64,000 bases of DNA from Nocardia aurantiaca (GTDB lineage: Bacteria > Actinomycetota > Actinomycetes > Mycobacteriales > Mycobacteriaceae). The translations under genes were made by a program, and so were the position numbers. The stretch covers positions 62,001 to 126,000 of the forward strand of contig NZ_WMBB01000001.1 of assembly GCF_009708175.1 (NCBI RefSeq), in the 5' to 3' direction. Below the pieces are notes generated by a model that saw nothing but the letters and a program-made list of their open reading frames with translations, was not told the DNA's origin and did no database searches. Numbering within the stretch: the stretch's first letter is position 1; each line of letters opens with the position of its first letter. Below, piece after piece: positions 53,781-61,513 of the stretch.

Positions 53781-54860
53781 ATGACTGAACAGACCCCCAG
53801 TGGTGCCGGTGCCTCGTACGCGGCGGCCGGCGTCGACATCGAAGCCGGTGACCGCGCAGTCGAACTGTTCGCTCCCCTGGCCAAGAAGGCCAGCCGCCCC
53901 GAAGTGCAGGGCGGACTCGGCGGCTTCGCAGGACTGTTCGCACTGAAGGGCGGCTACAAGGAGCCCCTGCTCGCCGCCTCCACCGACGGCGTCGGCACCA
54001 AGATCGCGGTCGCCCAAGCCCTCGACAAGCACGACACCGTCGGCCTGGACCTGGTCGCCATGGTGGTGGACGACCTGGTGGTCTGCGGCGCCGAACCGCT
54101 GTTCCTGCAGGACTACATCGCCGTCGGCAAGGTGGTCCCGGAACGGGTCGCGCAGATCGTTTCCGGCATCGCCGAGGGCTGTGTCATCGCGGGCTGCGCC
54201 CTGCTGGGCGGCGAGACCGCCGAACACCCGGGCCTCATGGGCATCGACGACTACGACCTGTCCGCCACCGGCGTCGGCGTGGTGGAGGCGGACGCCGTGC
54301 TCGGCCCGGACCGCGTCCGCCCCGGCGACGTGGTGATCGGCATGGGAGCCTCGGGCCTGCACTCCAACGGCTACTCGCTGGCCCGCAAGGTGCTGCTCGA
54401 CATCGACCGCATGTCCCTCACCGGGCACGTCGAGGAGTTCGGCCGCACCCTCGGCGAGGAACTGCTCGAGCCGACCAAGATCTACGCCAAGGACTGCCTG
54501 GCCCTGATCGCCGAGACCGACGTGCGCACCTTCTGCCACGTGACGGGTGGCGGGCTGGCCGCCAACCTGGCCCGCGTGCTTCCCGCCGGCCTGGTCGCCG
54601 AGCTGGATCGCGGCACCTGGAACCCGGCCCCGGTCTTCAAGATGATCGCCCAGCGCGGCCGCGTCGAGCGCGCCGAGATGGAGAAGACCTTCAACATGGG
54701 CGTCGGCATGGTCGCGGTCGTCGCCCCCGAGGACGCCGACCGCGCCCTCGCCGTCCTCACCGCCCGCCACATCGACTGCTGGACCCTCGGTACGGTAAAG
54801 AAGGCCAAGGACGCCGACGCCGCCCGCGCGGTGCTCATGGGAGACCACCCGCGCTTTTGA
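53781..54860 (+). CDS. purM: phosphoribosylformylglycinamidine cyclo-ligase
   Basis: 359 aa from the ATG at 53781; the frame upstream is repeat DNA. Converts FGAM to AIR. SYAAAGVDIEAGDRAVE, LLAASTDGVGTKIAVA, AMVVDDLVVCGAEPLFLQDYIAVGK, GGETAEHPG and MGVGMVAV are all as expected. Follows purF in the M. tuberculosis order, but here the Dpp operon and repeats lie between them. Confidence 0.95.
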   Translation: MTEQTPSGAGASYAAAGVDIEAGDRAVELFAPLAKKASRPEVQGGLGGFAGLFALKGGYKEPLLAASTDGVGTKIAVAQALDKHDTVGLDLVAMVVDDLVVCGAEPLFLQDYIAVGKVVPERVAQIVSGIAEGCVIAGCALLGGETAEHPGLMGIDDYDLSATGVGVVEADAVLGPDRVRPGDVVIGMGASGLHSNGYSLARKVLLDIDRMSLTGHVEEFGRTLGEELLEPTKIYAKDCLALIAETDVRTFCHVTGGGLAANLARVLPAGLVAELDRGTWNPAPVFKMIAQRGRVERAEMEKTFNMGVGMVAVVAPEDADRALAVLTARHIDCWTLGTVKKAKDADAARAVLMGDHPRF

Positions 54861-54880
54861 GCGCGTTCGAGCCACAATAG

Positions 54881-54919
54881 AAGGGCCCCGGCCGCTCTGA
54901 TGAGCAGCCGGGGCCTTTC
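54881..54919 (+). terminator. terminator of purM
   Basis: Stem around GGCCCCGGC / GCCGGGGCC with TTTCGTTTCG after it, 20 bp past the purM stop. Confidence 0.8.
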
Positions 54920-54994
54920 GTTTCGCCGGTCGAGCCGGGTGAGACTCTGTCGCCGCAGGGCAGGTGGAACTACCTGCTCCCAAAGTCGGATCGT

Positions 54995-55066
54995 CACCCA
55001 ACCGCCGGCACGCATACGAAACCGGATACGGCTCCCAAGCTGTGCGCCAAAGACGCGGAGAGGCGG
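54995..55066 (+). repeat. family A dispersed repeat, copy 9 (3' part)
   Basis: CACCCAACCGCCGGCACGCA, ACGGCTCCCAAGCTGTGCGC and GCGGAGAGGCGGGG; the 5' half is missing or unrecognisable. With the flanking terminators it fills the 318-bp gap between purM and the DUF3073 gene. Confidence 0.65.
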
Positions 55067-55119
55067 GGAGCCGCCGGTGTCATTCGGGCGAACCTTCAGC
55101 GGCAGACCTCGGCGCAAAT

Positions 55120-55167
55120 CGACGTGCTAAGGGGGAGGCCAATGAAGGCCTCCCCCTTAGCACGTCG
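55120..55167. terminator. long perfect hairpin after the DUF3073 gene
   Basis: 21-bp perfect stem (arms 55120-55140 and 55147-55167, containing GCTAAGGGGGAGGCC) with a 6-nt AATGAA loop; lies 12 bp past the DUF3073 stop on the minus strand. Confidence 0.85.
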
Positions 55168-55178
55168 ATAATCCGAGG

Positions 55179-55388
55179 TCAGCGACGCCAGTCGTCGTAG
55201 TCGTCTTCGTCCCAGCCCGATCGAGACTCGCTCGCGTCGTGCTCGTCCGAAAGCACACCACTCCGCTGCGTGTCGGAGGGACTCCCCGACAACTCACGCT
55301 GAAGGCTCGCGAAGTCGGTCGACGGCGAGCTGTACTTCAGCTCTCGTGCAACCTTGGTCTGCTTTGCCTTAGCCCGGCCACGGCCCAT
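55179..55388 (-). CDS. DUF3073 family protein
   Basis: 69 aa. MGRGRAKAKQTKVARELKYSSP is the DUF3073 signature; the C-terminal half is acidic, ending WDEDDYDDWRR. Equivalent in sequence and place to Rv0810c beside purM. Small, charged, function unknown. An AT-rich promoter-like stretch (ATTAATTCGAA near 55445-55455) lies upstream. Confidence 0.92.
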   Translation of the reverse strand: MGRGRAKAKQTKVARELKYSSPSTDFASLQRELSGSPSDTQRSGVLSDEHDASESRSGWDEDDYDDWRR

Positions 55389-55528
55389 GGCTGACCCCCT
55401 CGCGTCACTGCGGGGCGGCCTGGGGTGGGTTTGGCGGCCCCGTTCGAATTAATACTCTTCCTGACGAACACTTTAGCGTGTGTCCGGCGGTCGCGCTTCC
55501 AGGAGTGGGGGATAAACGTCCCGGGGCG

Positions 55529-55550
55529 GGGCCCGGCGCTGACCGGGCCC
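55529..55550 (-). terminator. hairpin after the asparaginase gene
   Basis: 8-bp stem GGGCCCGG / CCGGGCCC, loop CGCTGA, 24 bp beyond the asparaginase stop. Confidence 0.6.
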
Positions 55551-55574
55551 TCGGGAAAGCACGCCGACCGGCGG

Positions 55575-56537
55575 CTACAGCACCCCGGGAATCGCTCGGA
55601 TGATGCCCACCCGGGCTCCGCCTCCGAGCACCGCGGGGGCCGCCAGCTCGGCGTGCTCGTCGGTCCACTCCACGCCCATACGCTGGAGAATGGCCAGCGT
55701 CAGCGGAAGGCGTGCGCGATCGGCGCCGTCGTCGATCTTGTAGGCGAAGGCCGAACCGTCCGGCAGCGCACCGGCGTGCACCCCGTCGGCGCCGATCTTG
55801 CACACCAGGCCCGGTGTCGCGCTCATCACGCGGAAATCGGGACCGTCCGTGCCGGAAATCACTCGCGGATGCGCGCGGATCGCGTCCGCGACCCGACGTT
55901 CCGGAGTGCCCGGGGCCGCGGTGGCGAAGGCCGCGTAGGCGCGGGCCAGGTTCACCAGCGACACCGGCACGATGGGCAGCCCGCAGCCGTCGATGCCCAG
56001 ATCGGTCTCCGGCTCACCGGTCACGTCGGCGATGGTCTCCAGCACGGCCTGCTGCAGCGGATGCCCGACCTCGAGGTAGCCGCGGGTCGGCCAATCGTTG
56101 ATCTTGCAGGTGGCGAGCATGGCGGCATGCTTGCCGGAGCAGTTCATGTAGATGCGGCGGGCGGCCTGCGCGCGGTCGCTCCCGGCCAGCACCCGGGCCC
56201 GGGCCTGCTCCTCGAACGGCAGATCCGGCGGGCACTCGAGGTCGTCCTCGGTGCAGCCGAAGCGGTCCAGCAGCCGCTGCACCAGCCGCAGGTGATCCGC
56301 TTCGCCGAAGTGCGAGGCGGTGGCGATGGCCAGCTCGGCGTCATCGGCGGGCTCGAAACCGTTGCGCAGCAAGGTGAGCGCCTGCATCGGCTTATTGGTG
56401 GAGCGCGGGAAGATCGGGCCGTGCACCGCGCCCACCTCGACCAGCGGTTCGCCGTCCGGGCGTAGCGCCACCGCCGACCCACGGTGCACACACTCGCGGA
56501 AACCGGACCGCACCACTTCGACCAGATCCATGCTCAA
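55575..56537 (-). CDS. L-asparaginase II-type (PF06089)
   Basis: 320 aa. The start is either TTG at 56537, well spaced from AAGGGG and overlapping the MOSC gene stop (TTGA), or ATG at 56531. EVVRSGFRECVHRGSAVAL, PIFPRSTNKPMQALTLL, ATASHFGEADHL, YMNCSGKHAAMLATC and GIDGCGLPIVPVSL identify the thermolabile asparaginase family, distinct from E. coli AnsA/AnsB. Hydrolyses asparagine or a related amide; cytoplasmic. Last gene of a ygfZ-MOSC-asparaginase unit. Confidence 0.9.
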   Translation of the reverse strand: MSMDLVEVVRSGFRECVHRGSAVALRPDGEPLVEVGAVHGPIFPRSTNKPMQALTLLRNGFEPADDAELAIATASHFGEADHLRLVQRLLDRFGCTEDDLECPPDLPFEEQARARVLAGSDRAQAARRIYMNCSGKHAAMLATCKINDWPTRGYLEVGHPLQQAVLETIADVTGEPETDLGIDGCGLPIVPVSLVNLARAYAAFATAAPGTPERRVADAIRAHPRVISGTDGPDFRVMSATPGLVCKIGADGVHAGALPDGSAFAYKIDDGADRARLPLTLAILQRMGVEWTDEHAELAAPAVLGGGARVGIIRAIPGVL

Positions 56538-57322
56538 GGCTGTGCCCCTTTCACGCGCGAGCGGAGCGCCGCGTGCTCACGCTCCGCGAGCGCTGTGTGG
56601 TGGAGCGGCTCCTCCGCGTTCGACCGCTCACGCGCGGAACTCCCTTCGAAAGTCATCGAGCGGGCCGCCGCGGCATGGCGGCGGCGGTGGCGGTCGATCT
56701 GCATGCGGACGTCGTCGGAGATGGTGGGCTCGGCCGTGGCCAGCACATCCAGGCGCTGCGGGTCCGCGCCGGTGAACAGGTCGCGAACGGTGACGCCGTG
56801 CCCGGGCACGTGCACCACCCGCGCCTCGTCGCCCGCGCCGATCGTGCCCTCGGTGAGCACACGCAGGTAGGCCCCCGTATTCGCCTGTGCGGTGAAGCGT
56901 TTCACCCACTGCGACTCACCGGCGTGCCACTGGAAGGTGGCGCACGGGACACGCGGGGCGGTCACCTCCAGGAGGGTATCGCCGACGATCCAGCGCTCGC
57001 CGATGACCGCGTCACTGACGGAAAGCCCTTCCAGGCGCAGGTTCTCCCCGAACCAGCCCGCGCGGAGCTCGCGGCCCAGCTCGGTGGCCCAGCGCCGGGC
57101 GTCCTCCTCGGCGTAGGCGTAGACCGCCTGATGCACGCCGCCGTGATGCTTGGTATCGCACACGTGATCGCCCTCCAGGCCCACTGCCCGGACCGGAACC
57201 CGGTGCGGCACCGGACGTTTGTCGATGGAGGTGCGGCCCACCTTGGACGATTTGGCGGGCACCTCCAGTTCGGCGTAGACCACGCAGACGGCCAGCACCC
57301 GGCCGACAGGGGCGGCGTTCAC
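56534..57322 (-). CDS. MOSC domain protein (YiiM-like)
   Basis: 262 aa from the GTG at 57322, which overlaps the ygfZ stop (GTGA). MOSC fold: SIDKRPVPHRVPVRAVGLEGDHVCDTKHHGGVHQAVYAY, WFGENLRLEGL, RVPCATFQWHAG with the conserved cysteine. YiiM-type proteins bind molybdenum cofactor and reduce N-hydroxylated compounds. The last ~35 residues are charged and poorly conserved-looking. Confidence 0.9.
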   Translation of the reverse strand: MNAAPVGRVLAVCVVYAELEVPAKSSKVGRTSIDKRPVPHRVPVRAVGLEGDHVCDTKHHGGVHQAVYAYAEEDARRWATELGRELRAGWFGENLRLEGLSVSDAVIGERWIVGDTLLEVTAPRVPCATFQWHAGESQWVKRFTAQANTGAYLRVLTEGTIGAGDEARVVHVPGHGVTVRDLFTGADPQRLDVLATAEPTISDDVRMQIDRHRRRHAAAARSMTFEGSSARERSNAEEPLHHTALAEREHAALRSRVKGAQP

Positions 57323-58434
57323 CGGCCGCGCAGCTTCTCGACGGCGAGCCGGCCGGCCTGCGGCTCGTCGTGCGCGGGCACCGAATCCGGGTCGATGGCC
57401 GCCGCGCACGGGCCCGCGACCAACGCGGTGTCGACGGGGATGGTGCGTTTGATCAGAGCCAGTGCGATCGGGCCGAGCTCGTAGTGGTCGATCACCGTGC
57501 CCAGCACGCCGACGGCGCGACCGCCCGCTGTCACCGGATCACCGGTCTCCGGGCGGGAATCCGCGGAACCGTCCAGGTGCAGCAGCACCAGGTGCCGGGG
57601 AGGCTTGCCGAGATTGTGCACGCGCGCCACGGTCTCCTGACCGCGGTAGCAGCCCTTGTTCAGGTGCACGGCGCCGTGTTCGCCGGGTCCGCCGATCCAG
57701 TTCACCTCATGCGGGATGGTGCGGTCGTCGGTGTCGATGCCGAGGCGCGGGCGCAGCGCGACCACCCGCAGCGCCTCGAACGCCCACAGGCCCGCGGCCG
57801 CCGCGCCCGCGTCACGCAGCCTCGTCCACCAAGTGGCGAGTTGGTCGCGGGGCACGAGGAGGTCGAAGGAGTCGGCGGTGGGCCAGGGCATGCGGCGCAG
57901 GAAGCCGCCGCCGGGCAGGGGCACCGCACGATAGGTCTCGGGAAGGGCTGCGACGCCGAGGTTTTCGGTGAGCTCGGCCACATCGGGGCCCAGCAGGCTC
58001 AGCACCGCATGGTCATTCGCGTCGACGGGCTCGGCGTCGGCCCAGAACACCATCTTCTGCAGGAAGCTCAGCAGCTCGGGTCCGCGCGGGCCCTCGGTGT
58101 CGATCCACACCGTGCCGTCCAGGTCGGTGAGCACGAAGTGGTTCAGCACCCGGCCGTTCAGATCCAGGTCGAGACTCTCCGCGGACTCCCCGTCGCCGAG
58201 GTCGGCGACCGCCTGGCTGGAGATGGTGTGCAGCCAGCTCAGCCGCTCCTTGCCGGTGATCGAGATGACGAACCGGTGGGACCGATCCACCACCGCGACC
58301 CGCTCGACCGCCGCGCGTTGCTCGCCGAAGGGATCGCCGTAATGCCACGCCACCGCGGCATCCGGTGACTCCGGCGGCCCCGCGACAGCCCCTGGAACCT
58401 GCAAGATCGGACTGGGCGCAACCGAGGAGGACAC
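57319..58434 (-). CDS. ygfZ: YgfZ/GcvT folate-binding iron-sulfur protein
   Basis: 371 aa, GTG start. The motif KGCYRGQETVAR (~278-289) with its conserved cysteine is diagnostic for YgfZ, a tetrahydrofolate-binding protein that supports Fe-S cluster enzymes. HRFVISITGKERLSWLHTISSQ at the N-terminus. Equivalent to Rv0811c. First gene of the minus-strand unit with MOSC and asparaginase; divergent from pabC. Confidence 0.93.
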   Translation of the reverse strand: MSSSVAPSPILQVPGAVAGPPESPDAAVAWHYGDPFGEQRAAVERVAVVDRSHRFVISITGKERLSWLHTISSQAVADLGDGESAESLDLDLNGRVLNHFVLTDLDGTVWIDTEGPRGPELLSFLQKMVFWADAEPVDANDHAVLSLLGPDVAELTENLGVAALPETYRAVPLPGGGFLRRMPWPTADSFDLLVPRDQLATWWTRLRDAGAAAAGLWAFEALRVVALRPRLGIDTDDRTIPHEVNWIGGPGEHGAVHLNKGCYRGQETVARVHNLGKPPRHLVLLHLDGSADSRPETGDPVTAGGRAVGVLGTVIDHYELGPIALALIKRTIPVDTALVAGPCAAAIDPDSVPAHDEPQAGRLAVEKLRGR

Positions 58435-58468
58435 GAGTCAACATTAACCCGCCACCCGGGACCGATCA

Positions 58469-58577
58469 GCCTCCCCGGGACTTCAGCGCACGGTTGGGAG
58501 CCGTTGCGGCTCTTGCACGTGTGCCGGCGCTGGGGTCCGAATCGATTTCGGGCGTGGCCGGTGGGTTACCCGGACTG
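58469..58577 (-). repeat. family A dispersed repeat, copy 10
   Basis: CCTCCCCGGGACTTCAGCGC, GGTTGGGAGCCGTTGCGGCT, CGTGTGCCGGCGCTGGGGTC and GAATCGATTTCGGGCGTGGC. Directly followed by copy 11 in the same orientation. Confidence 0.78.
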
Positions 58578-58587
58578 ATCCGCTTCC

Positions 58588-58703
58588 TCGGGACTTCGGC
58601 GTGCGGCTGGGAGCCGTCGCGGCCTTCGCATGCGTGCCGGCGGTTGAGCGCCGAATCGATGTCGGGTCTACCCGGTGAGTTACCCGGATCGTTGCGAGAT
58701 CGG
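58588..58703 (-). repeat. family A dispersed repeat, copy 11
   Basis: CTCGGGACTTCGGCGTGCGG, CTGGGAGCCGTCGCGGCCTT, GCATGCGTGCCGGCGGTTGA and GGTGAGTTACCCGGATCG, tandem with copy 10. Confidence 0.78.
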
Positions 58704-58901
58704 TCCGTCGCGTTGGGAGACGAAGTCCCGGGGCGGAACGAGCGATGGTGTCGTGATCGGGTCATGGGGCGGGGTGTGGTGGTGAGGCGGTTGTCGCGTT
58801 TGGGCCGGGGTAGGGGGCCATCGGGTGGTGGCGGGCGGGTTGACGGGTCGGGTGGCGCGGTATGGCCGCCGGGTCGGGCCATCTGTCATAGGGTCGAGGC
58901 C

Positions 58902-59828
58902 ATGGTGGAACGGGTTTTGGTGACACTCGACGGCGTGATCCGGGATCCGGACGCGCCGTTGTTGTATGCGGACGATATCGGCGTACTGCGTGGCGACGGC
59001 ATCTTCGAGACGGTGCTGGTGCGCGGCGGCGTGCCCTGTGCGCTGGAGTTGCATCTGGCGCGGCTGCGGCGGTCGGCGGAGGCCCTCGAATTGCCCGCGC
59101 CGGATCTGGACGCGTGGCGGTTCGCGGTGGAGTCGGCCGCCGAGCAGTGGGGTAGCGAGCGCGAGGGCACGCTGCGCATGGTGCTCACCCGGGGGCGTGA
59201 CGGCGATCATGGAAGGGGTGGTGAACGAACGGCTGTCAAGGGCGGGGATCTGGCCGGGGCCGAACCGGTGACGACCGGTTTCGTTTACGTGGTTCCGGTG
59301 CCCGAGCGCGTGAAAAAAGCTCGCACCGAGGGTGTTTCGGTGATCACGCTCTCACGCGGCATCTCCATCGATCTGGCGCAGAACGCGCCATGGCTGCTGC
59401 TGGGCGCGAAAACCCTGTCCTACGCGACGAATATGTCCGCGCTGCGGTTCGCCCAGCGCATGGGCGCCGACGATGTCATCTTCACCAGCACCGAGCATCG
59501 CGTGCTGGAGGGCCCGCGCTCGACAGTCGTTGTGCAGCGCGGGAATCAGCTCATCACCCCGCCCGCGCGCAATGGCGTGCTGCCCGGCACCACACAGCGG
59601 GCGCTGTTCGCGCAGGCGGAGAAGGCGGGCTGGGAGTGCCGGTACGAGCAGCTGTTCACCGCGGATCTGATCACCGCCGACGCGGTCTGGATGCTGTCCT
59701 CGATCACGCTGGCCGCGCGGGTCAATTCCCTGGACGGACTGCGCATGTCGGCGCCCGACAACGCCGAGGAGATCGTGGACATGGTGAATCGCGGGATCAC
59801 CCTGCCGGGGAGTCTCGCGGACTGGTGA
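58902..59828 (+). CDS. pabC: 4-amino-4-deoxychorismate lyase
   Basis: 308 aa from the ATG at 58902. Fold type IV PLP enzyme giving 4-aminobenzoate for folate: DDIGVLRGDGIFETVLVRGG, RMVLTRGRDG, catalytic lysine in LLLGAKTLSYATNMSALR, DDVIFTSTEHRVLEGPRSTV, LPGTTQRALF. An apparent loop of ~25 residues after LTRGRDG (HGRGGERTAVKGGDLAGAE) looks longer than usual. Same place as Rv0812. Its folate link matches the THF-binding YgfZ next door. Confidence 0.9.
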   Translation: MVERVLVTLDGVIRDPDAPLLYADDIGVLRGDGIFETVLVRGGVPCALELHLARLRRSAEALELPAPDLDAWRFAVESAAEQWGSEREGTLRMVLTRGRDGDHGRGGERTAVKGGDLAGAEPVTTGFVYVVPVPERVKKARTEGVSVITLSRGISIDLAQNAPWLLLGAKTLSYATNMSALRFAQRMGADDVIFTSTEHRVLEGPRSTVVVQRGNQLITPPARNGVLPGTTQRALFAQAEKAGWECRYEQLFTADLITADAVWMLSSITLAARVNSLDGLRMSAPDNAEEIVDMVNRGITLPGSLADW

Positions 59829-59916
59829 CCCGGCTCGAAGAGCTGTCGCTCGAGGGTCTTTCGCCCTGGCCGGTCCCCATTCCGCCCGAGCGCCGTAGGG
59901 ACCTTGGTGATCGATC

Positions 59917-60011
59917 TGTCACATTGTGGCAAATAATCCGCACACTGTGGTGCGGCGCATGTTGATCTGAAGACCAGTCGGCGTAGTGTCTGTTACTACG
60001 TCATGTCGTAG
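59917..60011 (+). promoter_or_regulatory. cydA control region with several palindromes
   Basis: In the 200-bp gap before cydA: TGTCACATTGTGGCA (59917-59931, 6 of 7 arm positions symmetric), CCGCACACTGTGGTGCGG (59938-59955, 6-bp arms), and CGTAG/CTACG half-sites at 59982, 59996 and 60007 forming overlapping inverted repeats. Operator-like and dense; cyd operons are controlled by redox or cAMP-type regulators in relatives. Confidence 0.55.
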
Positions 60012-60028
60012 ATCGGCAGGGAGGTCGG

Positions 60029-61504
60029 ATGAGCGTCGTAGACCTGGCGCGTTGGCAGTTCGGAATAACGACCGTCTATCACTTCATCCTGGTGCCACTC
60101 ACCATCGGCCTCGCTCCGCTCGTCGCGGGCATGCAGACCGCCTGGGTGATCACCGGCAAGGAGCATTGGCTCAGGCTCACAAAATTCTTCGGCAAGCTGT
60201 TCCTGATCAACTTCGCCCTCGGCGTCGCCACCGGCATCGTGCAGGAATTCCAGTTCGGCATGGGCTGGAGCGAATACTCCCGCTTCGTCGGCGACGTGTT
60301 CGGCGCACCGCTGGCCATGGAGGCGCTGGTCGCCTTCTTCATGGAATCGACCTTCCTGGGCCTGTGGATCTTCGGCTGGACCCGCCTGCCGCAGAAGGTG
60401 CACCTGGCCTGCATCTGGCTGGTCGCCATCGGTACCAACGCCTCCGCGTACTTCATCATCGCCGCCAACTCGTTCATGCAGCACCCGGTCGGCGCGAAGT
60501 TCAACCCCGACACCGGCCGCGCCGAGCTGCAGAGCATTTGGTCGGTACTCACCAACAACACCACACTCGCCGCCTTCCCACACGTGCTGGCCGGATCCTT
60601 CCTCACCGCAGGCACTTTCGTCGCCGGCATCGCCGGCTGGTGGATGGTGCGAAATGCCCGCAAGGCCAAGACCGACGGCACCGACGCGCCGCTCGAGGAC
60701 GCCCGCACCATGTGGCGGCCGAGCGCGCGGTTGGGCCTGTACGTGATCCTGATCGCCTCGGTCGCGCTCGTCTTCACCGGTGACATCCAGGGCAAGCTGA
60801 TGTTCAAGCAGCAGCCCATGAAGATGGCCTCGGCGGAATCGCTGTGCCACACCGCGACCGATCCGGACTTCTCCGTGCTGACCGTCGGCACCCACAACAA
60901 CTGCGACAGCGTCGACCACCTCATCGAGGTGCCCTACGTGCTGCCGTGGCTGGCCACCGGCGACTTCACCGGCGTCACGCTGAAGGGCGTCAAGGACCTG
61001 CAGGTCGAGTACAACCAGAAGTACGGCATCGGCGACTACCGGCCCAACCTGTTCGTGACCTACTGGTCCTTCCGCGCCATGATCGGCTTCATGGTGGGCC
61101 CGATCCTCTTGGCGCTGGCCGGATTCTGGGTCACCCGCCGCGGCCGCGTGCCCGATCAGGCCTGGTTCAAGTGGCTGTCGCTGCTCGCCATCGCAACGCC
61201 GTACCTGGGCAACATCTCCGGCTGGGTCTTCACCGAGATGGGCCGCCAGCCCTGGGTGGTCGCGCCCAACCCGACCGGCGACCAGCAGATTCGAATAACG
61301 GTGCAGCAGGGCGTCTCCGGGATCTCGGCCGGCACGGTGCTCACCTCGCTGATCATCTTCACGGCGCTCTACGGGTTGCTGGCCATCGCGTGGTTCTACC
61401 TGATGCGCCGCTACGTCGTCGCCGGACCCGACAAGGCGTCCACCGATTCGGGCGCCCCGAAGATGACCGGGGAGCCCGTCGAAAAGCTCTCCTTCGCCTA
61501 CTAG
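60029..61504 (+). CDS. cydA: cytochrome bd ubiquinol/menaquinol oxidase subunit I
   Basis: 491 aa, GGGAGG site. High-affinity terminal oxidase subunit with nine-odd membrane helices. The haem ligand histidine is H18 in FGITTVYHFILVPLTIG; GIVQEFQFGMGWSEYSRFVGDVFGAPLAMEAL and GWVFTEMGRQPWVV (quinol/haem region) are conserved. The Q loop is of the short type. Followed by cydB after 9 bp. Expected to be induced at low oxygen or when the bc1-aa3 branch fails. Confidence 0.96.
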   Translation: MSVVDLARWQFGITTVYHFILVPLTIGLAPLVAGMQTAWVITGKEHWLRLTKFFGKLFLINFALGVATGIVQEFQFGMGWSEYSRFVGDVFGAPLAMEALVAFFMESTFLGLWIFGWTRLPQKVHLACIWLVAIGTNASAYFIIAANSFMQHPVGAKFNPDTGRAELQSIWSVLTNNTTLAAFPHVLAGSFLTAGTFVAGIAGWWMVRNARKAKTDGTDAPLEDARTMWRPSARLGLYVILIASVALVFTGDIQGKLMFKQQPMKMASAESLCHTATDPDFSVLTVGTHNNCDSVDHLIEVPYVLPWLATGDFTGVTLKGVKDLQVEYNQKYGIGDYRPNLFVTYWSFRAMIGFMVGPILLALAGFWVTRRGRVPDQAWFKWLSLLAIATPYLGNISGWVFTEMGRQPWVVAPNPTGDQQIRITVQQGVSGISAGTVLTSLIIFTALYGLLAIAWFYLMRRYVVAGPDKASTDSGAPKMTGEPVEKLSFAY

Positions 61505-61513
61505 GAGCCGAGA

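Larger units (their letters stand above)
58435..58901. other. intergenic region between ygfZ and pabC
   Basis: 467 bp without a gene. 58469-58703 is two tandem family A copies (minus orientation); 58720-58900 is G-rich on the plus strand with no motif recognised beyond the pabC leader. Confidence 0.7.
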
